From positions 124,001 to 188,000 of the forward strand of contig NZ_JAFBCU010000001.1 in assembly GCF_016907875.1 (NCBI RefSeq): a stretch of DNA of 64,000 bases. The letters run 5' to 3'. The notes under the pieces are model-generated. The model was not told the origin of the DNA. It saw nothing but the letters and a program-made list of their open reading frames with translations, and did no database searches. This stretch comes from Arthrobacter roseus. GTDB taxonomy: Bacteria > Actinomycetota > Actinomycetes > Actinomycetales > Micrococcaceae. A program made the translations under genes and the position numbers. Shown here piece by piece: positions 23,794 to 32,689 of the stretch. Within the stretch, counting starts at the first letter, position 1; every line of letters begins with the position of its first letter.

Positions 23794-24945
23794 ATGAACA
23801 CGGCATCCACAGCCATGCGCAATTCGCGGTGGCGACAAAAAGCTGCGCAGCTCACAACGACGGTACTTGCCGGTCTAGTCTTCATCGCTTCGTCAGGCTG
23901 CTCACCGTCGAGCGACGCGAAAACCGCCGAAGTGGTCCGCGTGGTCGACGGTGACACGCTGGTTGTCCTCATCGGGTCCGAAGAGGAAACCGTCCGGCTG
24001 CTCAACGTGGACACACCGGAGACAAAAGACCCCAACAAACCGGTCGAGTGTATGGGCCTGGAAGCCACCTCGTTCCTGAAGCAGCTGACGCCACCGGGCA
24101 CCAAGGTTGGCCTGGATTACGACGTCGAGCGTGAGGATCGCTACGGACGCACGTTGGCCGCTGTATTTCTGGCCGATGAGACGTTCGTCAACGCGGAAAT
24201 CGTAAAAAACGGCTTCGGTGTACCCGCTGTATTCGAACCAAACCGCAAGTATTATGACCAAGTCCTCGCCGCTCAAGGTGACGCAGAGCAGTCGCAGGCG
24301 GGCCTTTACGACGACGCCGCCGAGTGCAGCCTTCCCTCCGAGTTGGACAACGCTGTTGAAGCTCTCGAGGCCGCCGCCGAATTGCCCGTAGGCACAACAG
24401 CCGCCACCGCTGTCACAGCCTTTACTGCTTTGGCTGCAGCTCTGGCAGGAGCCAAAGCGTTGAATGAGCTCATTGAAGCCGCCCAGGACACAGCCTGGGT
24501 GACAGCAATTGCCGGCACCAAGTCGGTAGCTCTGCTATCCCGCCTCGACCGACAAATCGTAGCCACAGAGAAGCGACATTCTATTGTCGGCGCTGAGGTG
24601 AAGCGGCTCGAGAAGGCTGAAGCTGCAGCGGCAACAAAGGCCAAAGCCGTGAAGGAAAAGAAAGTGGCGGCGGCCAAGGCGGAGAAAGCGCATACTGAGG
24701 CCGTTGCCAAACAAGCCCGAGAGGCCGCCGCCATAGAGGCTGAACAAGAACGTGAGGCGGCCATTGAACGCGAGCGCATTCGGAATCTCCCACCAGCCCC
24801 GGCGCCTTACGCGCCCCCGGCGCCCGCCCCGTATGTGCCAGCCCCGGCGCCGTACATCCCGCCTGTCCAGCAGGACCCCTACCCCGGTTATACGGGGCCA
24901 CGATGCTATGCTCCGGGCGGGAAATCCTGGAAGCCTTGTCCCTGA
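23794..24945 (+). CDS. Thermonuclease (SNase) lipoprotein with coiled-coil and Pro-rich tail
   Basis: 383 residues. A lipoprotein signal ends FIASSGC. The staphylococcal-nuclease domain (residues 45-175) has VVDGDTLVV, VRLLNVDTPET and the catalytic-arginine region REDRYGRTLAAVFL. Then come a hydrophobic/alanine-rich region (190-245), a long charged helix (about 260-330, with KAEAAAATKAKAVKEKK and EAEQEREAAIERERIR) predicting a coiled coil, a Pro-Ala-Tyr repeat (APAPYAPPAPAPYVPAPAP) and a C-terminal CYAPGGKSWKPC-type motif with two cysteines. The nuclease probably sits on a stalk at the cell surface and degrades external DNA or RNA. The tail may bind cell wall or another protein; that is inference. 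Confidence 0.88.
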   Translation: MNTASTAMRNSRWRQKAAQLTTTVLAGLVFIASSGCSPSSDAKTAEVVRVVDGDTLVVLIGSEEETVRLLNVDTPETKDPNKPVECMGLEATSFLKQLTPPGTKVGLDYDVEREDRYGRTLAAVFLADETFVNAEIVKNGFGVPAVFEPNRKYYDQVLAAQGDAEQSQAGLYDDAAECSLPSELDNAVEALEAAAELPVGTTAATAVTAFTALAAALAGAKALNELIEAAQDTAWVTAIAGTKSVALLSRLDRQIVATEKRHSIVGAEVKRLEKAEAAAATKAKAVKEKKVAAAKAEKAHTEAVAKQAREAAAIEAEQEREAAIERERIRNLPPAPAPYAPPAPAPYVPAPAPYIPPVQQDPYPGYTGPRCYAPGGKSWKPCP

Positions 24946-24983
24946 CACCAGGTGAGGGCCGAAAGTCGCCCTAAGCTATTTAT

Positions 24984-25703
24984 ATGGACATTGACCCTCA
25001 GCGTCCCGTCGCCGTGAAGCATCTCCCGTGGAAGAAGATTCTCTTTATTCTGCTGGCTATCCACGCGTTGGTGGTTGGTTTTAGTTTAGTTTCGCCTCTG
25101 CTGACCGGCATGCCTCGGGGACAGACCCAGTTCAGCGTGTACTTCGACGTGAACTATGAGGGCAATTTCCCTACCTGGTGGAGTGTTGTCCAATTATCCG
25201 GCGCAACTGTGTTCCTTGCGATAACCGCGTGTTTCGCGTGGTATTCCCGGAGCCGGGGCTGGATCGCGTGGAGTGCTCTTGCGGCATTGATGCTGGTACT
25301 GAACCTCGACGAGGGCACCTGGCTGCATGAGCGGTTCGACCAGATAGCGCTGCATATTGTTGATGTTCAGGATTTCACCTTTGTATGGCTCATCTTCGGT
25401 ATACCCCTGGCCTTGATAATCCTGGTAGTTTCGTGCATCAGCGCCCGCCACCTGCCGTTACTGGCCCGGAAACTGGTGCTGGCAGGATTCGTCACATTGA
25501 TGTTCGCGGCCGTCGGCATGGAGCTCATCGCTGGCTCGTTTATCCAGGCTGGTACGAGCACCGTATGGATTGCATTGAGCTATCACCTCGAAGAATTTTT
25601 GGAACTCGCTGCTGTCGCGCTGATTCTCGTCGCTCCCCTGACGGCCTACCGGCTACGACCGACGATGGACGGCGTCAGCCTGCAACTCGAGCCCAAGACG
25701 TGA
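24984..25703 (+). CDS. Multi-pass membrane protein with acidic/His motifs, unknown function
   Basis: 239 residues, about six or seven membrane segments. Charged residues sit near or in the segments: FDVNYEGNFPTWWS, LNLDEGTWLHERF and YHLEEFLELAAVAL. Similar Asp-Glu/His-Glu/Glu-Glu spacing occurs in uncharacterised membrane families that I suspect bind a metal or cofactor, but I cannot name one. ATG 24984 has TAAGCT 6 nt upstream (24972-24977), indicating a leaderless mRNA. Confidence 0.6.
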   Translation: MDIDPQRPVAVKHLPWKKILFILLAIHALVVGFSLVSPLLTGMPRGQTQFSVYFDVNYEGNFPTWWSVVQLSGATVFLAITACFAWYSRSRGWIAWSALAALMLVLNLDEGTWLHERFDQIALHIVDVQDFTFVWLIFGIPLALIILVVSCISARHLPLLARKLVLAGFVTLMFAAVGMELIAGSFIQAGTSTVWIALSYHLEEFLELAAVALILVAPLTAYRLRPTMDGVSLQLEPKT

Positions 25704-25758
25704 GCATCACCTCCGGTGTGCACTGTCATTTTGCGGTGTGGATTCCTACCATGGGGTC

Positions 25759-25968
25759 ATGGACAAAAACAACGACGCCGAATCTCCAAAGGACACCTTC
25801 ATCCCCCTGGACGACGAACCCATAACAAAGCGTGATGCCACGCCGGGCGATGAATCGGCTGTGTCACCTGCCACGCGAGCGAAGTATCGGCACCTGATGA
25901 TTGCTGGGATCGTCGTGATTGTGCTCGCTGTGACAGCAGTAGTCTTCATTGCCTTGATGATCAACTGA
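25759..25968 (+). CDS. Small tail-anchored-type membrane protein, 69 residues
   Basis: ATG 25759 is chosen because TACCAT (25747-25752) lies 6 nt upstream. The N-terminal 45 residues are acidic and probably disordered (DKNNDAESPKDTFIPLDDE); one C-terminal helix (HLMIAGIVVIVLAVTAVVF) ends three residues before the stop region. Function unknown. It is convergent with the ChaB-domain gene, with 3 nt between stops. Confidence 0.55.
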   Translation: MDKNNDAESPKDTFIPLDDEPITKRDATPGDESAVSPATRAKYRHLMIAGIVVIVLAVTAVVFIALMIN

Positions 25969-25971
25969 AAA

Positions 25972-26394
25972 TTACTCTCTCGCTTCAGCGGTCTTCTTGT
26001 CGTTGGCCTTCTGTAGAGCCTTGATCAGTTCGCTTTTCGTCATATCCGAACGCCTGGAGATATCGAGTTTCTTCGCGAGTTCGTAAAGATGCTCTTTGGA
26101 CGCGTTCTGGTCTACGCCGCCGGCGGTATCACGAGAGGTGTTCTTTCCGCCCTTCGCCTGCGGATCCGAAGGCCCATTTTCATCCTTCGGTTCCCAATGG
26201 TCGCCAACCTTCTCGTGCGTGTGCTTGAGCGCGCTGTAGGCAACCCGGTTCGTTCTCTCATCGTCGCCGTCGTACTCTTCCGCCGCGGAATCATGCGCCT
26301 TGGCGTACGTTTCCTGAGCCAACGTGTCCGAGCGTTTCAACGTGCTCGGCAGCTCTGATTCCTTGACTTTGCCGCTCTTCGTTGTCTTCGGCAT
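25972..26394 (-). CDS. ChaB-domain and Rho-N-domain protein
   Basis: 140 residues. The N-terminal part (residues 10-75) resembles ChaB (LPSTLKRSDTLAQETYAKAH, EEYDGDDERTNRVAYSALKH). The C-terminal part is a SAP/Rho_N-like helical motif (SKEHLYELAKKLDISRRSDMTKSELIKAL). Such fusions are common in actinobacteria and are often stress-related, though ChaB's own role is unclear. The start MPKTT is preferred over an earlier ATG because GAGGTG precedes it at about 7 nt. Confidence 0.8.
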   Translation of the reverse strand: MPKTTKSGKVKESELPSTLKRSDTLAQETYAKAHDSAAEEYDGDDERTNRVAYSALKHTHEKVGDHWEPKDENGPSDPQAKGGKNTSRDTAGGVDQNASKEHLYELAKKLDISRRSDMTKSELIKALQKANDKKTAEARE

Positions 26395-26622
26395 TCTGCA
26401 CCTCATTCTCCGCGGTGACCGCGAATCGGCTGTGTCTCCACTCTGTACCAGCTAAAGGCCCCTCGCAACACTTTAGCGTCTGACTTTCCCGCTCGGTGCG
26501 CGCCCAACCAGAGAACCAGCTAGCCATTGGCCGGCAAGCTGTATAACGTTTTGTTCCAGACGAGGACCGTCGGTACATCACTACCGACCCCCTATTGGGC
26601 TACCGAAAGGCATGCGGTCACC

Positions 26623-27996
26623 ATGGCAGAACCGAAGAAGGGCGATTCGGCGGAAGAGTTCGCCGCTCCGGACCTGGAGAGTGAAGCGGGACGCAAAACC
26701 ATCCGACGGGCTATCGCCGGATCAGCCATCGGTAATGCAACGGAGTGGTTTGACTACGGTGTGTACGCCGTCGTCGTCACCTACATCACCGCCAACTTTT
26801 TCCCCGGCGGCACCGAATGGGCTCTGGCAACATTCGCAATCTCATTCCTGGTCCGCCCCCTCGGCGGATTTTTCTGGGGCCCGCTAGGGGACAAGATCGG
26901 CCGCAAGGCCATCCTCGCGCTCACCATTGTTCTGATGGCCGGCGCCACCTTCGCTATAGGACTCATCCCCAGCTACGAAACGATTGGTTGGTGGGCTCCC
27001 GCCCTGCTGATCCTGATGCGGCTCATTCAGGGCTTCTCCGCGGGCGGCGAATATGGTGGCGCAGCCACGTTCATGGCCGAGTACTCGCCCGACAAAAAAC
27101 GCGGCTTCTTTGGCAGCTTCCTGGAATTCGGGACCCTGGCCGGCTTTGCTCTGGGTAGCGCGATCGTGCTCTTCCTTCAGCTGATGCTCGGCGACGCCGC
27201 GATGGAAGAGTGGGGTTGGCGTATTCCGTTCCTGGTCGCGGGCCCACTTGGTCTGATCGGCTTCTATCTGAGGAACAAGCTGGAGGACACCCCCGTCTTC
27301 CGTGAACTGGATAAGGAAAAGGCTGAGGAGCCAAGCGCCAAGACCGAACTGCGCGATCTCATCCGGAAGTACTGGCGCCCAATTGTCGCTATGTCCGGGC
27401 TGGTTATTGCCCTCAACGTCGCCAACTACACGCTCCTTGGCTACATGCCCACCTATCTTGAAACACAGATCGGCATGTCCAACAACAGTTCACTCGCGCT
27501 GATCCTGATAGGTCAGGTTGTCATGATGATTCTCATCCCGTTCGCGGGACGCTTCTCAGACAGCATCGGACGACGACCCATGTGGCTGTTCTCCATGGGA
27601 GGTCTCTTTGTGATGGCAATCCCCATGTATTTGCTGATCGGAACCGGCTTCACAGGTGCACTGATCGGCTTCTCCGTACTCGGCATTCTCTACGTGCTGC
27701 AGCTCGCCACCATCTCAGCGACCTTCCCGGCCATGTTCCCCACCCACGTCCGCTATGCAGGTTTTGCAATCACCTACAACATGGCCACTGCCATCTTTGG
27801 TGGCACTGCTCCTTTGGTCAACGAAGCCGTCATTGAGGCCACCGGCAACCTGCTGTTCCCGGCCTTTTATATGATGGGCGCCAGCGCCGTCGGGCTGATC
27901 GCGTTGCTCTACGTTCGTGAGACCAATGGCAGGTCGATCCGCGGAACTGAGCTTCCAGGGGATCCGACGGCGGCGGAGAAGTCAGCCATGGCCTAA
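26623..27996 (+). CDS. MFS transporter, metabolite:H+ symporter (ProP-like) family
   Basis: 457 residues with twelve predicted membrane segments. MHS-family signature sequence: GNATEWFDYGVYA in TM1, PLGDKIGRKAILA in loop 2-3, RLIQGFSAGGEYGGAATFMAEY in TM4 (shown in pieces: RLIQGFSAGGEYGG, AATFMAEY), and GRFSDSIGRRPM in the 8-9 loop. Relatives carry proline, betaine, citrate or alpha-ketoglutarate with protons. The start is ATG 26623 behind GAAAGG; the longer frame to 26527 is unsupported. An aldehyde dehydrogenase lies downstream but probably has its own promoter. Confidence 0.85.
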   Translation: MAEPKKGDSAEEFAAPDLESEAGRKTIRRAIAGSAIGNATEWFDYGVYAVVVTYITANFFPGGTEWALATFAISFLVRPLGGFFWGPLGDKIGRKAILALTIVLMAGATFAIGLIPSYETIGWWAPALLILMRLIQGFSAGGEYGGAATFMAEYSPDKKRGFFGSFLEFGTLAGFALGSAIVLFLQLMLGDAAMEEWGWRIPFLVAGPLGLIGFYLRNKLEDTPVFRELDKEKAEEPSAKTELRDLIRKYWRPIVAMSGLVIALNVANYTLLGYMPTYLETQIGMSNNSSLALILIGQVVMMILIPFAGRFSDSIGRRPMWLFSMGGLFVMAIPMYLLIGTGFTGALIGFSVLGILYVLQLATISATFPAMFPTHVRYAGFAITYNMATAIFGGTAPLVNEAVIEATGNLLFPAFYMMGASAVGLIALLYVRETNGRSIRGTELPGDPTAAEKSAMA

Positions 27997-28054
27997 TGTT
28001 CGCAGCTGGCTTACCTACTGTTCAGACCGCCACTTGTGTGACTACGGTTGAAGC

Positions 28055-29452
28055 ATGAGTGCATACAAGACAGTAAACCCGGCCACCGGCGAAACGCTGA
28101 AGGAATTTGAGCAGACCACAGACGCTGACATCCAAGACGTCATGGCTCACTCACACAAGGCATACGGCTCCTGGCGCAGCACCGCCGTCGAAGATCGTGC
28201 GGCAATCTTGTCCCGCGTTGCGGAACTGTACAAGGAGCGCAAGGACGAACTCGCCGCCACCATCACCATGGAGATGGGGAAGGTCACAGGGCAGGCGCAG
28301 GGCGAGGTGGACCTCTCCGCCAGCATCTACCAGTACTACGCGGACAAGGGACCGCAGTACATGCAGGATGACACGATCGACGCCGTCGGCGGTGGTGAAG
28401 CAGTCGTGCGCACCGAGGCCATCGGTTCCCTCATCGGCATCATGCCGTGGAACTTCCCCTACTATCAGGTGGCACGGTTCGCAGCGCCGAACCTACTACT
28501 GGGCAACACCATCATGCTCAAGCACGCAGAGAACTGCCCCCAGTCGGCGCTGGCCATAGAGCAGATTTTCAAGGACGCTGGCCTTCCCGAAGGTGCGTAC
28601 ATCAACGTCTTCGCGACCAAGGACCAGATCGCTGACATGATCGCCGACCCACGCGTTCAGGGCGTGTCCCTGACAGGCAGCGAACGCGCCGGATCCGCCG
28701 TCGCCGAAGTAGCAGGTCGCAACCTGAAGAAGTACGTGCTGGAGCTCGGCGGATCAGACCCCTTCATCGTCCTCGACAGCGACGACCTCGACAAAACCGT
28801 CAAGGCCGCCGTCGCCGGGCGTATGGGCAACGCCGGACAGTCCTGTGTCGCAGCCAAGCGGTTCATTGTCCAGGAAAAGTACTATGACGATTTCGTGGAG
28901 AAGTTCACTGCGAAAATGTCGAAGATGAAGCCAAACGATCCCACTCAGGCGGATACGCGCTTCGGCCCTATGTCCTCACAGTCCGCTGCGGATGGGTTGA
29001 TCGAGCAGATCAAGGACGCTGTGGATAAGGGCGCTACCCTGCGTACGGGTGGACACCACGTTGAGGGGCCGGGCGCGTTCGTTGAAGCAACAGTACTCAC
29101 TGATGTGACACCCGAAATGCGTGCCTACAGTGAGGAACTGTTTGGCCCCGCTGCCGTTGTGTACAAGGTCGCAGACGAGGAAGAGGCCATCGAATTGGCC
29201 AACAGCTCTGCCTACGGCCTCGGCGGTTCCGTCTTCAGCACGGACACCGACAGAGCGAAGTCAGTAGCGCAGCGCCTTGAGACGGGCATGGTGTGGATCA
29301 ACTCTGTCACCAGCACCCAGGCTGACCTCCCCTTCGGCGGAGTGAAGCGTTCCGGCGTTGGCCGCGAACTGGCCAAGTACGGCATGGACGAGTTCGTGAA
29401 CCGCAAACTGGTTCGCACCCCAGCGTCGAAGCCAGCACAGCCAGCTGGCTGA
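28055..29452 (+). CDS. NAD(P)-dependent aldehyde dehydrogenase, succinate-semialdehyde type
   Basis: 465 residues. Catalytic Cys in [13 protein letters not shown] and Glu in [11 protein letters not shown]; cofactor region [15 protein letters not shown] and [13 protein letters not shown]. The length and these motifs fit the short succinate-semialdehyde dehydrogenase-like group, which oxidises semialdehydes to acids. The actual aldehyde is not known; no gabT is nearby. TACGGT (28043-28048) precedes ATG 28055 by 6 nt, so translation may be leaderless. The oxidoreductase follows after 48 nt and a strong ribosome site. Confidence 0.85.
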   Translation: MSAYKTVNPATGETLKEFEQTTDADIQDVMAHSHKAYGSWRSTAVEDRAAILSRVAELYKERKDELAATITMEMGKVTGQAQGEVDLSASIYQYYADKGPQYMQDDTIDAVGGGEAVVRTEAIGSLIGIMPWNFPYYQVARFAAPNLLLGNTIMLKHAENCPQSALAIEQIFKDAGLPEGAYINVFATKDQIADMIADPRVQGVSLTGSERAGSAVAEVAGRNLKKYVLELGGSDPFIVLDSDDLDKTVKAAVAGRMGNAGQSCVAAKRFIVQEKYYDDFVEKFTAKMSKMKPNDPTQADTRFGPMSSQSAADGLIEQIKDAVDKGATLRTGGHHVEGPGAFVEATVLTDVTPEMRAYSEELFGPAAVVYKVADEEEAIELANSSAYGLGGSVFSTDTDRAKSVAQRLETGMVWINSVTSTQADLPFGGVKRSGVGRELAKYGMDEFVNRKLVRTPASKPAQPAG

Positions 29453-29500
29453 GCGACGTTGTCCGGATAGCTCATCACGCCAGAAGAAGGAGACCTAACA

Positions 29501-30505
29501 ATGGCCACCAGCACACAGATTCAGCTCACATCACGTCCCAAGGGCGCTCCGACGCCCGAGAACTTCCGGAGCGTGCAGGAAGATTTGCCGGACCTGCAGC
29601 CCGGTGAGGTTCGGGTGCAGAACAAGTTCGTTTCCGTTGACCCGTACATGCGCGGCCGGATGAACGACGCCAAATCCTACGTACCGCCTTTCCAGCTCGA
29701 CGAAGCCATGACCGGCGCAGCCGTTGGCCTCGTGACGGAGTCCTCCAGCGATGACTTCGCTGAGGGCGACGCCGTACTGCACAGCTTCGGTTGGCGGGAT
29801 ATTGCGCAGGGTCCGGCGGACCAGTTCACGAAAGTCCAGGAAATCCCCGGGCTGGAACTCTCGGTGTACCTCGGCATTCTCGGCATGACGGGGCTGACGG
29901 CGTACGCAGGGCTCACGCGCATTGGCGGCTTCCGACAGGACGACGTCGTTTTCGTCTCCGGTGCCGCTGGAGCCGTGGGAAGCGCCGTCGGGCAAATGGC
30001 GCGCGTTCTTGGGGCCAAGCAGGTCATCGGCTCGGCCGGGTCCGCAGAAAAAGTGGAGCTACTCAAGAGCAAATACGGCTTCAACGACGCATTCAACTAC
30101 AAGGATGGGCCCGTTCGCAAACAGCTGCGGGACGCTGCCACGGAAGGCATTGACGTGTACTTCGACAACGTCGGTGGCGATCATCTCGAAGCCGCGATCG
30201 ACGTCCTGAACCGTAATGGCCGTGCAGCGCTGTGCGGGGCAATCTCGCAGTACAACAACACCAGCCGCGAGCCTGGCCCGGACAACTTAGGCAATCTGGT
30301 CACAAAGTCCCTCAAACTTCAGGGGTTCATTGTTGGTCAGCATCAGGATCTGCAAGGTGAGTTCGTGGAGAAGATGTCCGGATGGCTCACCAATGGAGAC
30401 ATCGTTTTCGACGAAACCGTGGTGGACGGCATCGACAACTCAGTTCAGGCGTTCCTGGACATGATGGGTGGATCGAACACCGGCAAAATGGTGGTCCGCG
30501 TCTAA
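29501..30505 (+). CDS. NADP-dependent alkenal/one oxidoreductase (MDR superfamily, CurA-like)
   Basis: 334 residues, zinc-less medium-chain reductase. N-terminal signature VSVDPYMRGRMND, then GMTGLTAYAGL, the dinucleotide loop VFVSGAAGAVGSAVGQMARV and VYFDNVGGDHLEAAID. These are typical of the leukotriene-B4 dehydrogenase/curcumin reductase (YncB/CurA) group that reduces activated double bonds, often for detoxification. AAGAAGGAG precedes the ATG. A classical terminator follows. Confidence 0.87.
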   Translation: MATSTQIQLTSRPKGAPTPENFRSVQEDLPDLQPGEVRVQNKFVSVDPYMRGRMNDAKSYVPPFQLDEAMTGAAVGLVTESSSDDFAEGDAVLHSFGWRDIAQGPADQFTKVQEIPGLELSVYLGILGMTGLTAYAGLTRIGGFRQDDVVFVSGAAGAVGSAVGQMARVLGAKQVIGSAGSAEKVELLKSKYGFNDAFNYKDGPVRKQLRDAATEGIDVYFDNVGGDHLEAAIDVLNRNGRAALCGAISQYNNTSREPGPDNLGNLVTKSLKLQGFIVGQHQDLQGEFVEKMSGWLTNGDIVFDETVVDGIDNSVQAFLDMMGGSNTGKMVVRV

Positions 30506-30512
30506 ATCGGCG

Positions 30513-30552
30513 CCCGGCGGCCTCACAGGGTGAGGCTGCCGGGTCCTTTTTT
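30513..30552 (+). terminator. Rho-independent terminator
   Basis: CCCGGCGGCCTCA (30513-30525) pairs with TGAGGCTGCCGGG (30531-30543) with one mismatch, followed by TCCTTTTTT. It ends the oxidoreductase transcript just before the convergent ABC permease gene. Confidence 0.9.
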
Positions 30553-30554
30553 AA

Positions 30555-31676
30555 CTAAGCGATTCGTGTTCCCCGGGGCAGACGACCCGCGGGCGTTGCC
30601 AAACGCTTCCAGCCAATGAGAATCAGCGCCCCGGCCAAGAGAGCCTGAAGTGCGAGTCCCAGCGGCCAGATCGGCATCAGCCCAGTAGGTGGCGGTGACT
30701 GCGCGTAAGGACCTGAGAGCTCCTCACAGGTCTGCTCAAAATCAGGGCCTGCCTGCGCCGTCCTCAAACCGAGGCTCACCGATTCCATGACCCCGGGCAC
30801 CCGGTAGTCCTCAGCAGTCCCGGAGTCTTCCTCGGAAACGCGGTTGTACGGCACAGAATCTGCCACGATCACAAACGGGTTCGCGGCCAATAGCCAGGCA
30901 GTCCGCTCCGTATGGAGGACCGGCTGTCGGTAGGTCTCAGTGGTGCACGTGAAGTCTTCATCCTTCGGCTCGGCCATCGAATCAAAATCGTCGGGCAGCG
31001 AATAGTTTGCAGTCGTGACCTCGGCCTCCTCTTGAACCAGGACCATACTCAGGCCGAAGCCAATCAGCGTTCCGATACTCAGCAGGGCCACGAGCATGTA
31101 GGTGATGACGATCGAGAACAGTGGGCGAGCGGCGATTGCCGAGACACCGACACCGATGGCAGCCACCAGGCCCAGTTCGACAGCGAGCATCACCAACGAC
31201 ACAAGTGTCTCGGAAAAAGAGACACCGCCGACAATGAGCGCCCAGACGATAAAGGGAAGGCTGATCACGAGAAAGGCCAGGGCAGCGGCCCAAGCCGTCA
31301 GCCACTTACCCCACAGAACCTGACCGGGTGTCAGCAGCGTGATCTGGATAATCGCGAGTGTTCCGGCCGCACGGTCACCGTTGATGGCTGTGGCAGAAAG
31401 CCCCGGCGCCACGAGGAGCCCGAAGAGCAGCACGGTTCCGATCACCAGTTCAAAGAGGATCGGGCCGCCCTCCCCCTCAGCGTTCATCGAGGCAGTAGTC
31501 ACTGCCGCCAGGACGAATATGAGCCCTAGAAGGGCAAACCAGATACCGAGCACGATGTACCAGGAGCGAGCTCGCAAGCGCTGCTTCATCTCGAGCTTGA
31601 AGACAGCTTTTACACCTGCGATCCACGACAGCGAATGCTGCGGATGAATGTCATTTTCCTTGAGCTGCGCAGTCAT
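30555..31676 (-). CDS. ABC-2-type exporter permease
   Basis: 373 residues, six or more membrane segments (IVLGIWFALLGLIFVLAAV, LFELVIGTVLLFGLLVAP, LVALLSIGTLIGFGLSMVL). The N-terminal VFKLEMKQRLRARSWYIVLG is usual for permeases of this class. A large extracytoplasmic loop (about residues 215-330) contains paired cysteines (TCTTETY, TCEELSGPY). It overlaps the ATPase gene by 4 nt, so the two form one exporter. Substrate unknown. Confidence 0.85.
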   Translation of the reverse strand: MTAQLKENDIHPQHSLSWIAGVKAVFKLEMKQRLRARSWYIVLGIWFALLGLIFVLAAVTTASMNAEGEGGPILFELVIGTVLLFGLLVAPGLSATAINGDRAAGTLAIIQITLLTPGQVLWGKWLTAWAAALAFLVISLPFIVWALIVGGVSFSETLVSLVMLAVELGLVAAIGVGVSAIAARPLFSIVITYMLVALLSIGTLIGFGLSMVLVQEEAEVTTANYSLPDDFDSMAEPKDEDFTCTTETYRQPVLHTERTAWLLAANPFVIVADSVPYNRVSEEDSGTAEDYRVPGVMESVSLGLRTAQAGPDFEQTCEELSGPYAQSPPPTGLMPIWPLGLALQALLAGALILIGWKRLATPAGRLPRGTRIA

Positions 31677-32605
31677 AGCTGATCGGCCTCCAGGCTCATG
31701 TATGTCTCCTCCAGGGCGCCCCCGGCTGCGGCGAATGCGGTGACCACGACGTCGTCCATAACCAGCGTGCGCAACAGCGCTGCCGCTTCGGTAGTACTGC
31801 CAAGCAGAACCTCATACTCCGCACGGCGAATGTCGCCACTGACTTTGAATGCCACGCCGCGACGTTCCAGGGCAGCTGCTAGCGGCTCCAATGGCTCGGC
31901 CCGAATCGTGTAGCGGCGAGCCTGCGCGCCCGCCTCATTGAGGGTCTGGGTCTTCACAGATTCGCCACGACTGACAAACACCGCGCGATCCGCGATTTCA
32001 TCGAGCTCTGCCAACACGTGGCTGGAGACGACTACCGCTTTGCCCTGCCCCGCCAGTGTCCGCAGTAATCTGCGCAATTCCACCCGTGAGCCCGGGTCCA
32101 GACCGGAAGCGGGCTCATCCAACAACAGCACCTGCGGATCGTGGATGAGGGCTCGGGCCAGACTAAGCCGTTGCTGCTGGCCGCGGGACAACACCCGGGC
32201 AGGCTGATCGGCGAGATCGCTGAGCTTTACAGTTTCCAGTAGCAGGACAGCGCGGGCGTGGCTGGCCGTTCGGTCCAAGCCGTAGAGCGTGCCCATGGTC
32301 GTCAGGACTTCAGTAGCGGTCAGTGACTCCCAGACGCCCAGGGTATCCGGCATCCAACCAATCAAACGTCGTACCGCCGTCACGTCTTCTTGTGGATCAA
32401 CGCCACTGATATGCACGGTCCCGGCGTCCGGGGCCAGCAGCGATGCCAGCATCAGCAACAGCGTTGTCTTGCCGGAACCGTTTGGTCCGATCAGCGCGGT
32501 GACCTCACCTGCCGGTGCCTCAAAGTCGATGTTGCGCACGGCCTCAACGGACCCGAAACTTCGCCTGACGCCGCGAGCGACTATTCCCCCATACGTCTCT
32601 ATCAT
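31673..32605 (-). CDS. ABC exporter ATP-binding protein
   Basis: 310 residues. Walker A LIGPNGSGKTTLL, signature LSRGQQQRLSLARAL, Walker B VLLLDEPASGLDP and switch VVSSHVLAELDE. The C-terminal 90 residues are the regulatory extension found in CcmA/DrrA-like ATPases (YTIRAEPLEPLAAALERRG). TACAGT lies 7 nt upstream of the ATG, again suggesting a leaderless mRNA. First gene of the exporter pair. Confidence 0.9.
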   Translation of the reverse strand: MIETYGGIVARGVRRSFGSVEAVRNIDFEAPAGEVTALIGPNGSGKTTLLLMLASLLAPDAGTVHISGVDPQEDVTAVRRLIGWMPDTLGVWESLTATEVLTTMGTLYGLDRTASHARAVLLLETVKLSDLADQPARVLSRGQQQRLSLARALIHDPQVLLLDEPASGLDPGSRVELRRLLRTLAGQGKAVVVSSHVLAELDEIADRAVFVSRGESVKTQTLNEAGAQARRYTIRAEPLEPLAAALERRGVAFKVSGDIRRAEYEVLLGSTTEAAALLRTLVMDDVVVTAFAAAGGALEETYMSLEADQL

Positions 32606-32689
32606 GAGGAGAACTGTAGGTCAGCTATTGGTACATGCCGATGAAAGACACCACATTGTTAGCAACGCCGTCGAGCACAGGAGAGCACC

